Source of the DNA: Staphylotrichum longicolle
Lineage: Eukaryota; Ascomycota; Sordariomycetes; Sordariales; Chaetomiaceae
Direction: 5' to 3'
DNA length: 64,000 bases
NCBI GenBank assembly: GCA_019096155.1
Contig: JAHCVI010000001.1
Span: 7,192,001-7,256,000 of the forward strand
The notes below the pieces were generated by a model that saw nothing but the letters and a program-made list of their open reading frames with translations, was not told the origin of the DNA and did no database searches. The position numbers were made by a program, and so were the translations under genes. Positions 1-10,616 of the stretch are shown piece after piece (positions within the stretch are counted from its first letter, which is position 1; every line of letters starts with the position of its first letter).

Positions 1-758
1 GCTCATTGGCGCCAGATGCTGCCCAGTCGCGCACAAAGTGTTTGAGTGCTTGGGAGACACTGATCCGCTCTGCTCCCCGGCCGGCTGCCTTCATTGACTG
101 AGTGTGCTGGTCTAGTTCGTTCTGGGAGATGCCGTAGAACTCCATGCCGGTCTGAACAATGGCGTCGCAGACTTGCTGGTTCTTCTGCAACAGCTGGGCG
201 ATGTCTGTAAACTTTTGGCTGTACTTGACTTCTCGTTCAAGCAGCTTTTGTTGGATCAGCGAGGTTCCCACCAGGCATATGCTTCAGGACACGAACTAAC
301 CTTCTTCTGCTTCCTCGAAACATGGCTGTACAAGCCTTTCAGTCGATCGAGCTCGACCAGTTGGTTTTCGGCGTACGCAGCAAATCCGCGAAGCGCTTCG
401 AGGAGACGGTGGCGTGCGTGGTGCTCGTTCCAATTGCCGTGCTTCTTTTCCAACCTTTGGAGCAGTCTTTCCTTTTCCGTCGTGTGCCTCTCCGAGTCTG
501 GCTCATAAGACGAATGTTCCACCTCTGTCAGGACAACTTCAAGTTGGCGGACCTCGTAAACAAGGTACTGTGTGTGTCAGTGACATTTTCAAATCGCTGG
601 ATATTCAGAATTACTACCTTTGAAGCATCGACTTCGGCCAGCTCCGGATGTGAAGCTACATCTCGTACTCCTGCTGCCGAAGGCGTGTCCTCGCCGAGAA
701 CATGTCTGCCCCAGACACAGCAAAGAGCAGCCACGGTCCAAGCTGATGGCCACATCAT
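1..758 (-). CDS. N2227-type (carnosine N-methyltransferase-like) protein, 5' part
   Basis: Three exons are visible: 758-618, 567-301 and 244 to the window edge; all junctions are phase 0 and the two introns (568-617, 245-300) have GT-AG ends. Residues 1-22 form a hydrophobic N-terminus (MMWPSAWTVAALCC...) that looks like a signal peptide or signal anchor. The rest is helical and charged, and ends in SVSQALKHFVRDWAASGANE, which I recognise as the segment that leads into the SAM-binding part of N2227 proteins (family of carnosine N-methyltransferase and yeast YNL092W). The catalytic part lies outside the window, so methyltransferase activity is inferred from the family. The gene is divergent from the RING-type gene at 1.6 kb. 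The family call rests on one conserved block only. Confidence 0.62.
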
Positions 759-1600
759 GACGATATTGTCAACAAGAGCAAGCTAAGGTCAACCCGCCTC
801 TAAATTCCACTGCGGGCGGCGGTCCATGCTGACCGCGGTAGAGATGAAAACCCGGTTGGCGCAGGTGCACGCCATGCAAGAACCTTGATGACCACCACCC
901 CACGCCAAGGCTTCCTGACATGCACAGGAGACGGCTAGCTTTACACTATCGCCAGGTAAGTAGCTGTGCCAAGACCAGGCACCTTGATGGACTCAAGGGT
1001 CTTTGCTCGGGCTCTGCACTTTTCTCGCTCAAATATTGCGCAGGGCATCCTTGGTAGGTTGGATGCGCTCTTAAGGGGACATAATTAGACCTCAGTCCTC
1101 TTACAACAGGCAAGATTGGTTGGTGGACGTCCATGACACTTGACAGCAAACTGTTCGAGTGTAACTAACCAATTCAGCAAATTCAATTGGGCATCATCTC
1201 TGAGCTCTGTTCCCATTTTGTTTTGAAATCAGGTCCAGGACCAAGCTACAGCTCAGTCTGTCTCGGACTTGGGCTGGCCAATCCCAGCCCCTGAACGCCT
1301 AAGGACAAAGCACCACTTACACGCCGCCACACCATGGTCAGGCGCCAAAACCTGTGCAAATGCCATGTCAGACAATATTGCCAGTTAAACCCATTTGCTG
1401 TGCCAATACGAAGGCTACAAGTCAAGAGCAGAGTCATACAGTCGTTGGCAAGGGTTAGATTAGGCTGGGATGTATCGATCATTGAAGTCTCAGTAGAGGG
1501 ACAGACCTCCAACCACTACACAGATTTTGCTTTGACAAGTACACTCTTCATGAGACTTTAGTCCATCAACGACATATTTTCGTGTCAATCTCCTTCAACC
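759..1600. other. Divergent intergenic region
   Basis: Shared upstream region of the N2227-type gene (minus) and the RING-type gene (plus). I see no ORF with family resemblance, no RNA gene and no clear TATA box. Confidence 0.5.
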
Positions 1601-2743
1601 ATGGGAAACGACATATCAAGGCCGGCGCATTCAGGGGCAGATACTCTTGCGCGAGAAAACACCCTACCCTCTACGCCAGAGCCAACACCAACAGAAAATT
1701 CACGATTGGAAAGCTTGAGACCAGATATGGTGCCCCAGAACATCTTCAGGCTGCTCACGCTCCCTCCTTCTGGGAAACCAAAGCCACTCTCAGCCCCTCA
1801 AGGATGCGGCCGCTTTGAACCAGCAGCACCGCCAACGCCCCCAGAAACACCTCCCACGCTGGCATCATTAGCTCAGACTTTATCCACCATCAGCCATTCT
1901 TTGGACACTGCACATGACACACTCTGCTCCAGCTGCCAGCGCCCCGGTCCCCGTCCGCGACAACGACAGCCACTCCCACCTCCTTTGGGCTTGAACAAGC
2001 TCAAGTGCAACCACCAGCTCTGCAACCACTGCCTCTACACCGTCCTCCTCAGCTCCCTCTACACCCTCTCTTTTAAACCAGCAACATGCCCCGTCTCTCT
2101 CTACTCTCCCACCCTTACCCCCTTTTTCATGATACGCCCTAGCACGGACACCAGCATGAACGAAACCGTCGACGACACCGCCACCGACGTCAACCCAACC
2201 ACTCCAGTTCCCACACACAGCACCAACACCAACACCAACCCCAACCCCAATTTCAACATCAATACCGACACCGACACCGAACCAACAGAGCCCGCCATCC
2301 CTCAAAACACCCCCTGCGCCACCCCCATCCCCCTCGCCTCCCTCGGCGAGGTGGCCACCCCGGCCGAGTTCCTCGCCTACCGCCTCAAGCTGCGCGAGCT
2401 GGGCACCCCCGCGCACGAGCGGCTGTACTGCCACGACAGGGACGGGTGCGGCATGTTTTTGGGGTCGCTGTTGGTGCCATCGGCGCCGGTGTCGTCGTCT
2501 TCGTCGGCGTCGTCGTCGTTCTTCTCTGGGTTATCGTCCTCTGGGCCGGATTCGTCATCTGGGTCAGCGGCTGGGGCACGATCGGGGGATATTATGGCTG
2601 GGTTGGGGATGCGGGAGGGAGAGTGGAGACGAGGAGAAGGACGAGGAGGAAGAGAGGGGTGGCGCGTTGTCCGCTTTGCGGGAAGGCGACGTGTGTCTTT
2701 TGTGGGGAGAGGGGCATCTTTTTTGGTGTGCATGGATGAGTAG
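1601..2743 (+). CDS. RBR-type RING/IBR protein, probably truncated or frameshifted
   Basis: The open frame gives 380 residues from an ATG in good context. Residues about 107-160 hold a RING1-like cysteine pattern: CSSC, then CNHQLCNHC, then TCP after a spacer. Residues about 255-290 (PAEFLAYRLKLRELG...RLYCHDRDGCGMF) match the start of the IBR domain of the RBR gene at 9.6 kb, so the two are paralogues. The rest of the IBR, RCPLCGKATCVFCGE, lies in another frame near 2660-2720, after a TCG-rich low-complexity tract. No RING2, which carries the catalytic cysteine of RBR ubiquitin ligases, follows before 3 kb. Either an intron or frameshift joins the frames, or the gene is decaying. An (AAC ACC)-rich stretch encodes TNTNTNPNPN. 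Ligase activity is doubtful. Confidence 0.5.
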   Translation: MGNDISRPAHSGADTLARENTLPSTPEPTPTENSRLESLRPDMVPQNIFRLLTLPPSGKPKPLSAPQGCGRFEPAAPPTPPETPPTLASLAQTLSTISHSLDTAHDTLCSSCQRPGPRPRQRQPLPPPLGLNKLKCNHQLCNHCLYTVLLSSLYTLSFKPATCPVSLYSPTLTPFFMIRPSTDTSMNETVDDTATDVNPTTPVPTHSTNTNTNPNPNFNINTDTDTEPTEPAIPQNTPCATPIPLASLGEVATPAEFLAYRLKLRELGTPAHERLYCHDRDGCGMFLGSLLVPSAPVSSSSSASSSFFSGLSSSGPDSSSGSAAGARSGDIMAGLGMREGEWRRGEGRGGREGWRVVRFAGRRRVSFVGRGASFLVCMDE

Positions 2744-2749
2744 TGGCGA

Positions 2750-3084
2750 TGGAAGGAGTAGAGGAGGTGAGTTTTGACCTAGTTGGTTTTGCGTTTTTGC
2801 CAAGAAGTTGGAAAGGTTAAAGCGTCTGTTAACTGTTGTGATGCTGACTTGCTTCGGGGAGGGCTGTTGCAAGGGAAAAGGAGGAGGAAGACGGGGAGAA
2901 TCGGTATGAACAAAAAGAAGAGAGATACGAGACAAGGAGGTGAGAGAAGAAGACTTTGTCCGCGATGATCGTCACAGGAAGGCTACAAGGCAATAGTGAG
3001 GCATACGTATCAAAGAACAAGTTCAGGAACATGGCTTTCTGTTTTCTACCCTCAAGTATTGTATCTTCGAAATCTATTTGTCTA
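2750..3084. other. Convergent intergenic region
   Basis: Lies between the 3' ends of the RING-type gene and the Zn2Cys6 gene. It is purine-rich on the plus strand with no supported gene; I looked here for a lost RING2 and did not find it. Confidence 0.4.
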
Positions 3085-4729
3085 TCAAACCACAATCTCA
3101 TTGTCCAGCAACACGGCCCTATTGCCGACGCTCACAAAATAACCCGCAAACACCCTCTGTGCGTCGTGAAATACAGAGTACTTTGAAAGCACCACCTCCA
3201 AGTAGTCACCCAACTGTAACTGGTCACGCAGCACCCAGTAGATTATCCCAATGGCATACGGCGTCACGACTGTCTCCCTCCCCGGTGTTATAGCCATCAG
3301 CCGAGTAATACACGAGAGCGTCGTGACAGCCTCGGCGGCGGCCTGACAGCGGAACCGCACCTGGCCGGGGAGAAGAAGGGGATTGCTGATGGCAGCCTGA
3401 CGGCGGATGTAATCCTCGTCCTTGGGAGACAGCATCTCGGGTTGTGGCACTTGGCCGCAGGCGGCGGTCTTGAGCTGCATCAGGTAGAGGAGCGCGGCGT
3501 TGTAGTAGAGTATGTCGAGGGCCAGTCGCTGCGAATCAAATTCCAGGCTGGCCTGCAGCATCTGGGTAATGAAAGGCTTCCTCTCATCTTCAGCATTAAC
3601 GCCGTGTTGAACCCGGCGCACAGAAGCCGAGTTGGCTGAGTGCCACTCCCACCGCCAGTGCCGCAAGGCGACAGACAATGCATCGATCCTGTTAAGGTAA
3701 GCTGCTCTGTTGCTCGGAACAGTCACGGCCTCGGCGATCCCGGGAAGATCGACAATGATGTCCATGAGACGGTCCTCAAAAGTCTTGGGCGTCAGCGCCC
3801 ATGGTATGGTCTTCCAAGAGGTGGCTTCGAGAAAGCAGCGGCTTTGCCGACAGAGGCCCTGGCAAATCTGTACCTTATCAGCTGCGAACTCTGCATAAAG
3901 AGTTACGACGTACAAGGAGAGCTCTGCAAGATCTATACACTTCAAGAAGACGCTCGTTCTGGAATGTCTCCGGACCGCAGTATTGCAGGATCTGTATGAT
4001 GCCAACGTGATGGGGTGGCGCCCGGCCCATCGTTTCGTTGATGGCAAACTGCGGATGGCATGAGTTAGCTTTTCTTCCGTGTCTCTGGTTACTGTCTCTG
4101 CTAAACGCCCAGGTCGACTCACCTCATACATACCCATCAAGATCAAGGTAAACCGAGCTTGGCAAGTTGGTGCTTTGCAGGCTGTATCAACAACGACCGG
4201 AGGTCGCCCAGGACCTGCCCGTAGAGCTGGCGACCCTTGGCCTGCAGGGCGCTGTCCCCAAGACCAACGCCCATGTAGCCGCACGAGGCCTTGAAGCAAA
4301 CTTTATTTATTCCGTGAAAGTCGTCGTTTGTGGCCGACAATAGAAGTGGGCGCCAAAAGGGGGCCCAGTTAAATGTGCCAAAAAGTACGAAGCGGACATG
4401 TCTTCCGGCAAGCGTTAAGGGGCGTTTCAAGATGCAGTGCAGGTGCAGGTGGCCCTTTGTCGGATGTCACGACCCTGACGAGTTGACGGGTCCCATGGCT
4501 GTCTGAGCGGACGCCAAGGACATGGGCGCAAGGGGAGATCATAGCCTGCGCAGACGTGGCCGGATGCAAGACATCGCCCGCAGTGAGGACGCTCCTTGTC
4601 TGGGCGTAGGAACAGGCATGTCAACGACGAAGCCAATCATGTCTAAGGGGTGACTTAGGTACACTTACCACATTTGACTCGTCGTCTTCGGCATGTTTGG
4701 CAATAGCCACTGGTTGGTTGGCGGCCCAT
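3085..4729 (-). CDS. Zn2Cys6 fungal transcription factor, with apparent frameshifts
   Basis: Exon 1 (4729-4669) and exon 2 (from 4599) join to a perfect Zn2Cys6 cluster: CQTCRRRRVKCD, then KERPHCGRCLASGHVC. The fungal-specific C-terminal half follows, with FVLFGTFNWAPFW, ASCGYMGVG, LYGQVLGDLRSLL, TLILMGMYE, VGIIQILQYCGPE and SWKTIPWAL. Later introns are clear: 4049-4122 and 3868-3913, the latter restoring LLICQGLCRQ. Between 4500 and 4390 and again near 4165 the conserved blocks sit in different frames with no room for an intron, so at least three single-base shifts are implied. The gene is therefore either a pseudogene or damaged by assembly indels. It is divergent from the short-chain dehydrogenase at 5.3 kb, which could be a target. 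The DNA-binding role comes from the family. Confidence 0.6.
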
Positions 4730-5267
4730 GATGGCGGCGGATCTCGGAAAGCTTATCGAGGCACGACCCTATAGTCGGCGTGTTTTTCTCAATGTGCGTC
4801 GCGTGTGTGGGAGCCGTCGTTGCCTCGTGTGAGATGTTGATGATACCGTAAGCAACTTCTGCTTTTCAGCCAAGGTGCGACAAAAAACGTGGTTGAATTC
4901 AGGTTACCTTAGAAATCAAGAGCGATGGTGATTGAATACGGCGGGTGCTAACATGGTACGAGGGGCCGGAATAGGTGCTCCGCATCGCTTGTTGGCCACG
5001 CGTACCTATCAGAGCCCACGATCGTAGTGGGATTCACCATTCCCAATCGGGCAACTTTCGTCGAGGTGCATCATTGTGCTGACATCGGGATGGAGTTGGT
5101 CGCTAGAACCCTAACCTGAGGTGGATCACATCCTCATGTCGACATTTGTCAGTCTTGAAGTTGTTCAGCGATATAAAGAGAGCCATGGATCCCGATTCAT
5201 GGTGCGAAATGATCAGAGAATAATTTCACATTCAAAGCCTCCAGACACTTGTCCTTACACCTTCACC
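4730..5267. other. Bidirectional promoter region, regulator/dehydrogenase
   Basis: Divergent upstream region of the Zn2Cys6 gene and the SDR gene. It holds a TATA-like box toward the SDR. I see no further ORF. Confidence 0.45.
5172..5177 (+). promoter_or_regulatory. TATA-like box upstream of SDR gene
   Basis: TATAAA in a GC-rich background, 90 nt upstream of the proposed ATG at 5268. The spacing suits a fungal core promoter; function is inferred. Confidence 0.35.
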
Positions 5268-6382
5268 ATGGAGAACCTCCCAGCAGACCACTTTGTCACG
5301 AGGTGCGGACCAAGAAATCGCCCCTGAATATAACAAACATGGATCCAAAACTAACACTGCTACGCACAGCCTCCAATTCACCAAGCATGTCTACCAAGAT
5401 GTGTACCCGTCTATCGATCCATCAAACCCAGAGCTCTCTCTCGCGGGCAAGGTCGTCATCATCACCGGTGCCAGTCGCGGCATAGGAGCCAAGGTAAGTT
5501 GCATCATTTAGGTGTCACTCCTTTCTCGATGGGTGACCATGACTGACACTCAGCACAGGGTATCGCTCCAGCCTTTGCCCAAGCCAGAGCCAAAGGCATC
5601 GTGCTCGTGGCAACCAATGCCGAGAAGCTGGCCGCCGTCGAGGCCAGCCTGCGGACCATCAACCCCAATGTCCAGGTGCTCTCCGTCGCGGCAAACATTG
5701 CAGACAACCAATCCGTGGCGGACCTGTTCGCAAAGGTCCAAGCCAGTTTCGGGCATGCCGACATTCTCGTCAACAGCGCAGGCGTCAATGCTGGCGGCGG
5801 CAACATCCACGAGGAAGACGCCGACAAGTGGTGGCAGAACTTTGTATGTCGCCCCCCAACCCACTCCTGACTCTTCTGCAGAGTCCATGACTAACCTCTC
5901 AATCTCCACACCACCAGGAAGTCAACACCAAAGCCGCCTTCCTCCTCGCGCAGCACTTCATCAAGTCGCTGCCCTCTCCCACCACCACCCGGGCCACCAT
6001 CGTCAACCTGGTGACCGCCTCCGCGTGGCAGGTGTACCCCTTCATGTCGGGCTACAGCATCAGCAAGCTGGCGGCGCTGCAGCTGATGACGCACGTCGCG
6101 GCGGCGTACCCCAACGTCACGGCCGTGGGCCTGCACCCGGGCCTCGTCGAGACCGACATGCTGCTGGACGCGTTCAAGCGGTTCGACCTCGACTCGCCGG
6201 CGCTGATCGGCGGGCTCGCGGTGTGGCTCGCCGCCAGCGACAAGGCGCGGTTCCTGACGGGGCGGGTGGTGGTGTCGGAGTGGAGCGTGGATGACTTGGT
6301 GGAACGGAAGGGGGAGATTGAGGAGAAGGGGCTGCTGCGGGTGGACTTGAAGGGGACGTTTGGGAGGGAGCAGTTTGAATAG
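5268..6382 (+). CDS. Short-chain dehydrogenase/reductase (SDR)
   Basis: Four exons: 5268-5302, 5370-5493, 5559-5843 and 5918-6382, giving 302 residues. All introns are GT-AG with CTAAC or CTGAC branch points. The Rossmann cofactor motif TGASRGIG falls around residue 46, NSAG about 85 residues later, and the catalytic Ser-Tyr-Lys set appears as VTASAWQVYPFMSGYSISK. The motifs show an NAD(P)-dependent oxidoreductase of the classical SDR type; the substrate cannot be read from sequence. The N-terminus (MENLPADHF...) resembles fungal SDRs annotated from secondary-metabolism-like loci, but no biosynthetic backbone gene is in this window. It is divergent from the Zn2Cys6 regulator 0.5 kb upstream, a common arrangement for a locally regulated enzyme. 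Confidence 0.88.
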
Positions 6383-7451
6383 TAACCTACTATTTTACGG
6401 AAGTAGGGATGTACCTTGGTTTCCGGTTTTATGAAGAGGAACATCTGGGAATGAGATGCAAGATGGGTTCCTCGCCCACCTACCAAGGTGGTCCAACGGT
6501 ATTGAGGCCAGGTGTGACGGACGACAATCCTTGCGCGACTCTAACGGTTGCGGTACCCGAAATGCCCACAAGAGGTGGACTGCCATGTGGCTTGGAACAC
6601 GGGAGTATGGAATCGGCGACCTACTGTGGCAAGAAAATGCCCTGTTAATGGTAAAGACGGGCCCTATTTGGGAATTCCAAGCGGCTCAAGCCGAGTGAGA
6701 AGGCCATGCGAGACCCACCAGTCTGAAACTCCGCAAATTAAAGAAGGCGTGTTCGAGTTGAAAGGCAAGGTATTTGACATGACCTTGTTCGAGGGACGAG
6801 ACTGTCAAGTTTAAAGCTGCTCCAGAAATGCACGAGATCAATGGGTGCCAGGAAGGGATTGAAGGGTTAGGGTTAAATACGGGTTTGTCGCTCGGGAATG
6901 TGGAGAAGTCCGGGCTGTCCCCTGAGAAATGCCCATCATGTGCTAGAAATGAAGGAAATCAAGTGGGATCAACGACCCTCGGAATTGGCAGCAGGATGAG
7001 GAAGAACCGCCAATGACATTGGCGTATTTGCAACAACAGGACAGGAAGGAGCAGCAGCAGCTTTCACATGCCAAACGCAGGACGGATATGCACAACCAGG
7101 GATCCACCGCTGCAGGCCCTGCGTCATTGTTTCGCGGGGACCCCAGAGCGCTAAATCCCTCGGCGAGCCAGGGTTTGCGAGCCGACAAGTGCCGCCGACG
7201 CCCCGCGGCTTGCACACACAGCCGAGCTTGATCTTTACCCATTCTCCACGCCCACGAGACCCGGATGACAACCACAACCCGAACCCCTACACAACCCCTA
7301 CACGTCTCGTCCGTGTCGTCAGACGTCCTCCGACACTCGACCCATTCTCCGATGAGGTAGAACTCGGTGTTTTGCCCCCCGAGCACGCCGTGCACCAACC
7401 CGATCCCACGCGCGCCGTCGCATCAGCCCATCCCCGGATTGCCGAGGCACC
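6383..7451. other. Intergenic region
   Basis: Open frames up to 150 codons occur on both strands, but none has a recognisable domain, a convincing splice pattern or a sensible composition. It includes the 3' UTR of the SDR gene and the promoter of the PXMP4 gene. A lone TTAGGG near 6866 is not a telomeric array. Confidence 0.4.
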
Positions 7452-8435
7452 ATGTCCGCCACGCTCGATGCCCTCAAGGTGCGATTTTGGCGCTGCGGCT
7501 GCTCATGGCAGGCGATAAACACCATGCAGAACCCATTTCTGACACTCCGCGACACAGGCTGCCGCCGAACGCATCATCCTCGACCCGAAATACCATGACG
7601 TGCTTGCCGTCGTCAAGGGCGCGCGCAATGGCGCCGTCTACGGCACCAAAGTGCGGTTTCCGCATGCGCTCGTGTATGCTGCAGTCTGAATACACACCCT
7701 CCGATGGTAGTACAGAAGCTGACGGGGACCAAAAACAGCATGATGATGCTCTTCCGCTCCGGAACGTACGTTTCCCCTGCCACACGACCGCGACCGCCGA
7801 GCCTCCCCTCCCTGCGCAAGAGCTAACCACCCATTCCACCCACAGCATCCGCGAAAAATTATACCTCGTTTTCAAGGCGACACGGACACACGCCAGCAAC
7901 CTAGCCAAGTTTGCCACCGTCTACAAAGCAACCTGCCTCTTACTGAAGCACTACGGCCCAACACCAGGCAAGGAAGGCAAGTCCTCTGCCCCTGGTCTCT
8001 CTCCGCCCCACCCCGGAATACACAACTAACTCTTCTCCCCGCCTCCTCTCTCCAGGCCCCTACGACAGCTTCTTCGCCGGCCTCCTCGGCGGCTACCTCG
8101 TCTTCGGGCAGCGGTCCAAGCGGTCGGGCCGCATCTCGAGCGTGAACCAGCAGATCGTCATCTACGTCTTCGCGCGCGTCGTGCTGGCGCTGGCGCGGCT
8201 GGCCGTGAAGCCCGGCGGCCACGGCCTGCCCGTGGTGTCGCAGCCGCGCAACAGCGCCGCCATCAGCTTCTACGCGTGGCCCGTCTTCGCCAGCGTCTCG
8301 TGGGCCGCCGTCATGCACCTCTTTAGGTGGCACGCCGCCGAGCTGCAGCCCAGCCTGCGGAGCAGCATGACGTACATCTACGCGCAGTCGGACTCGTGGG
8401 ATGGGTTGCGGAATTTTATCTGGCATAATAAATGA
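7452..8435 (+). CDS. PXMP4: Peroxisomal membrane protein PXMP4/PMP24-like
   Basis: Five exons: 7452-7478, 7558-7673, 7739-7765, 7846-7976 and 8056-8435; 226 residues against about 212 in the human protein. Phases agree at every junction. The last intron (7977-8055) is a GC-AG intron with donor GCAAGT; no GT donor keeps the frame. Recognisable blocks are KGARNGAVYGTKVRFPHALV, FRSGTIREKL, AGLLGGYLVFG, NQQIVIYVFARVV and SWDGLRNFIWHNK at the C-terminus. The family belongs to the Tim17/Tim22/PMP24 group of small multi-pass peroxisomal membrane proteins; the transported molecule is not established. Confidence 0.9.
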
Positions 8436-9616
8436 TTCTGAGTCGAGGGTGGGATGGGTGTGAAAGGTTGGGGAAATGGAGAAAGGGGTGAAGGGGGAGT
8501 GGTTGAGCAACATTTACCGGCGTTGGGGGGGTTAGATTCGTTTTTGTCTTTGAGCGTTTTGGCTTTGTTTTTGGATAGGGCGTGGGTGTGTGTTGTCGAA
8601 ACCCTGTACATGAACGGAGGAAACGGGTCTGGCATTCTCAAGAGTGGGAGAGGCTGAGCGTTGCTTGAGACGAGTTGTGTGATACCTTTGCAGCGCTACT
8701 CAACAAGTTGATTCCCACCATGTTACGTCAATGAAGAGGAAGACGAGGATATAGTTCGATGGCCGAAAGTCCAGTGATTCAGAAAGGCCTGGTCTCTTTG
8801 TGTCCTTCTTCAAGTTAGTCGAGGACCTTGAGTTGGCATCTCTGCTTGGAAACGTGTACCTTCCGGTCGGAACGGTTGCTAGGACAGGGCAAGAATCCAT
8901 GATGCAAATCTGCCCGAGTCGGAGTTAAAGTCAGAAAAGTGCCTAGTCCCTGGTCTCATGAGTCGGGAATCGATATAGGAGGTAGAAAGTCCAACGTTCT
9001 CTAACTGTTGTCTCCTTTCTTTAATCCTCATCATTCATCCTTTGAAAGTACTTTTTACTCGATGTGCACGCGTCGTCTATCAAATTAGCTGATGTCAACA
9101 AGATCACTTACCGGGAGCAGTCCCTTCAACATTCATCCCTTCTGTTTTCATCTCATTCCCCTGTTCAACTCTGACCACTCGAATCCTTTGAAAACATCTC
9201 GAGCCCTGCTTTTGATTCAGGCATGGATGGCTGAACTGTGGCTTCTGTGCTGGCCGTGTGGCTGGAACCTGCCTGTTCCGGGCTTTTAGGCAGCCACTGC
9301 AGTGCTTGCCCGACTAGGAAATCATTGCGAACCTGCCCAATACTCAATACTCTTTAAGACCGCCACCTCCAAGTCAGTTCCATTGTTGTGTCGGCTGCGA
9401 ACAAGCCGAAGGCAAACCTTTTGGATCATATCAGCGAATCACTGGTCACAACGTCTGCAGCTACCCTGACTACAGCCTTGAGCCGCACAACGTCGTCTGA
9501 TCCATTTGATCTAGTTCCAATCTTCCGTCTGCCCCCGTCCGCCCCGTGTTTGTCTGCTTCAGTTCTCCAATCTCGCAATACAATCCAAAACACAAAACAC
9601 CCTCACAGTCACCACC
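8436..9616. other. Intergenic region
   Basis: Contains the 3' UTR of the PXMP4 gene and the upstream region of the RBR gene. Pyrimidine-rich stretches near 9000-9200 and 9500-9600 fit a fungal promoter/5' UTR. No supported gene. Confidence 0.4.
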
Positions 9617-10616
9617 ATGGCAACCCCCACAACAGCAACAGCAACAGCAAACACACCGATCCACTGCACGATCTGCACCACCCCGCTCCCCGCCTCCGCT
9701 CCATCCGCCCTCTTCCCCTGCTCCCACGCCCACTGCCTCCCCTGCCTGCGCCTCGCCTACACCCTGACCCTCTACCCGCCCTTCCGCCCCGTGCAGTGCT
9801 GCCCGCCGCCCCAGGCGCCTCTCCCCGTCCCCGTCCTGCGCCGGCTTCTCGCCCTCACGTCCGCCGAGGTCGCCGCCTACCGGGCGCGGCTGGCCGAGCA
9901 CGACGCCCAGGTCAAGCTGTACTGCTTCGACCCGCATTGCGGGGAGTTCATCCCGCGGGCGCTGCGGAGCGGGGGGCTGGGAAGGTGCAGGGGGTGCAAG
10001 AAGCGGACGTGCAAGAGGTGTGGCGGGCAGGAGCATGGGGGGAGGTGGTGTCGGGTTGAGGAGGAGGAGGAGGAAGAGGAAGGAGAGGTGGCTCGTGAGG
10101 TGATGGTGGTGGTGAGGTGCGAAGAGAGGCGACACGAGGGTGGGGGGCAAAAAGGGAAAGGAGAGGGAGAGGGAGGAGGAGTTGGGGAGGATTGCGAGGG
10201 AGAAGGTGGAGGCGAGGGTCAGGGAGGAGGGGTTCAGGAGGGTTGTGAGGGAGATGGGGTGGTGAGTTTCTCAGTTTTTTTTTTTTTTTTTTTTTTTTTT
10301 TCTTTGGCTTGGGGTAGGGGGGGGGGGGGGGTCGAAAGGTTGAGTGGATGGGAGTTGTTTGGGTACATTGTAGTGTTTTGACGGAGAGAAGAAGATTGCT
10401 GACTGTCGTCTGGTCTGTAGGAAAAGATGTCCCCAGTGCCGGCGATGGGTGGAAAAGTCGGAAGGATGCCACCATATCCAGTGAGTGCTACCCCTAGGCA
10501 ACCTCGAAGACCTCGACATGGCTGACTGAATCAGCTGTCTTTGTGGGTGCCACTTTTGCTACCGCTGCGGGCAGGCACCGTGGAGCAGCGTGGCACACGC
10601 CTATTGTGAAGCGTGA
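9617..10616 (+). CDS. RBR-type E3 ubiquitin ligase (RING1-IBR-RING2)
   Basis: RING1 is at residues about 17-70 (CTIC, CSHAHCLPC, CCPP). The IBR is at about 115-150 (LYCFDPHCGEF, RCRGCKKRTCKRCGG). RING2 begins WKRCPQCRRWVEKSEGCHHI and ends CLCGCHFCYRCGQAPW; its GCHHI/CLCG part carries the cysteine that takes ubiquitin in RBR ligases. Three exon ends are firm: 10261|10421, 10480|10535 and the stop at 10614-10616. A helical linker (LGRIAREKVEARV..., 10182-10261) feeds into RING2 in another frame from the first exon, so one more junction lies between about 10045 and 10140; a stop at 10113 in the linker frame proves it, but I cannot fix its ends. The third intron (10262-10420) contains runs of 27 T and 15 G. 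Substrate unknown. Confidence 0.78.
10275..10331 (+). repeat. Homopolymer pair T27 and G15 inside an intron
   Basis: Intron 10262-10420 carries 27 consecutive T (10275-10301) and 15 consecutive G (10317-10331), 15 nt apart. The T run is not next to the acceptor, which has its own pyrimidine tract before 10420. Confidence 0.85.

Noticed and set aside
3085..6382. Secondary-metabolite gene cluster around the regulator and SDR
   Set aside because: No polyketide synthase, peptide synthetase, terpene synthase or P450 within reach; the ABC transporter is 12 kb away among unrelated genes.
6861..6880. TTAGGG telomere-like motif
   Set aside because: A single hexamer plus a partial copy, no array; chance occurrence.
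6943..7398. 151-codon minus-strand ORF between SDR and PXMP4 genes
   Set aside because: Cys/Trp/Ser-rich without pattern; open frames in several phases here reflect GC content rather than coding.
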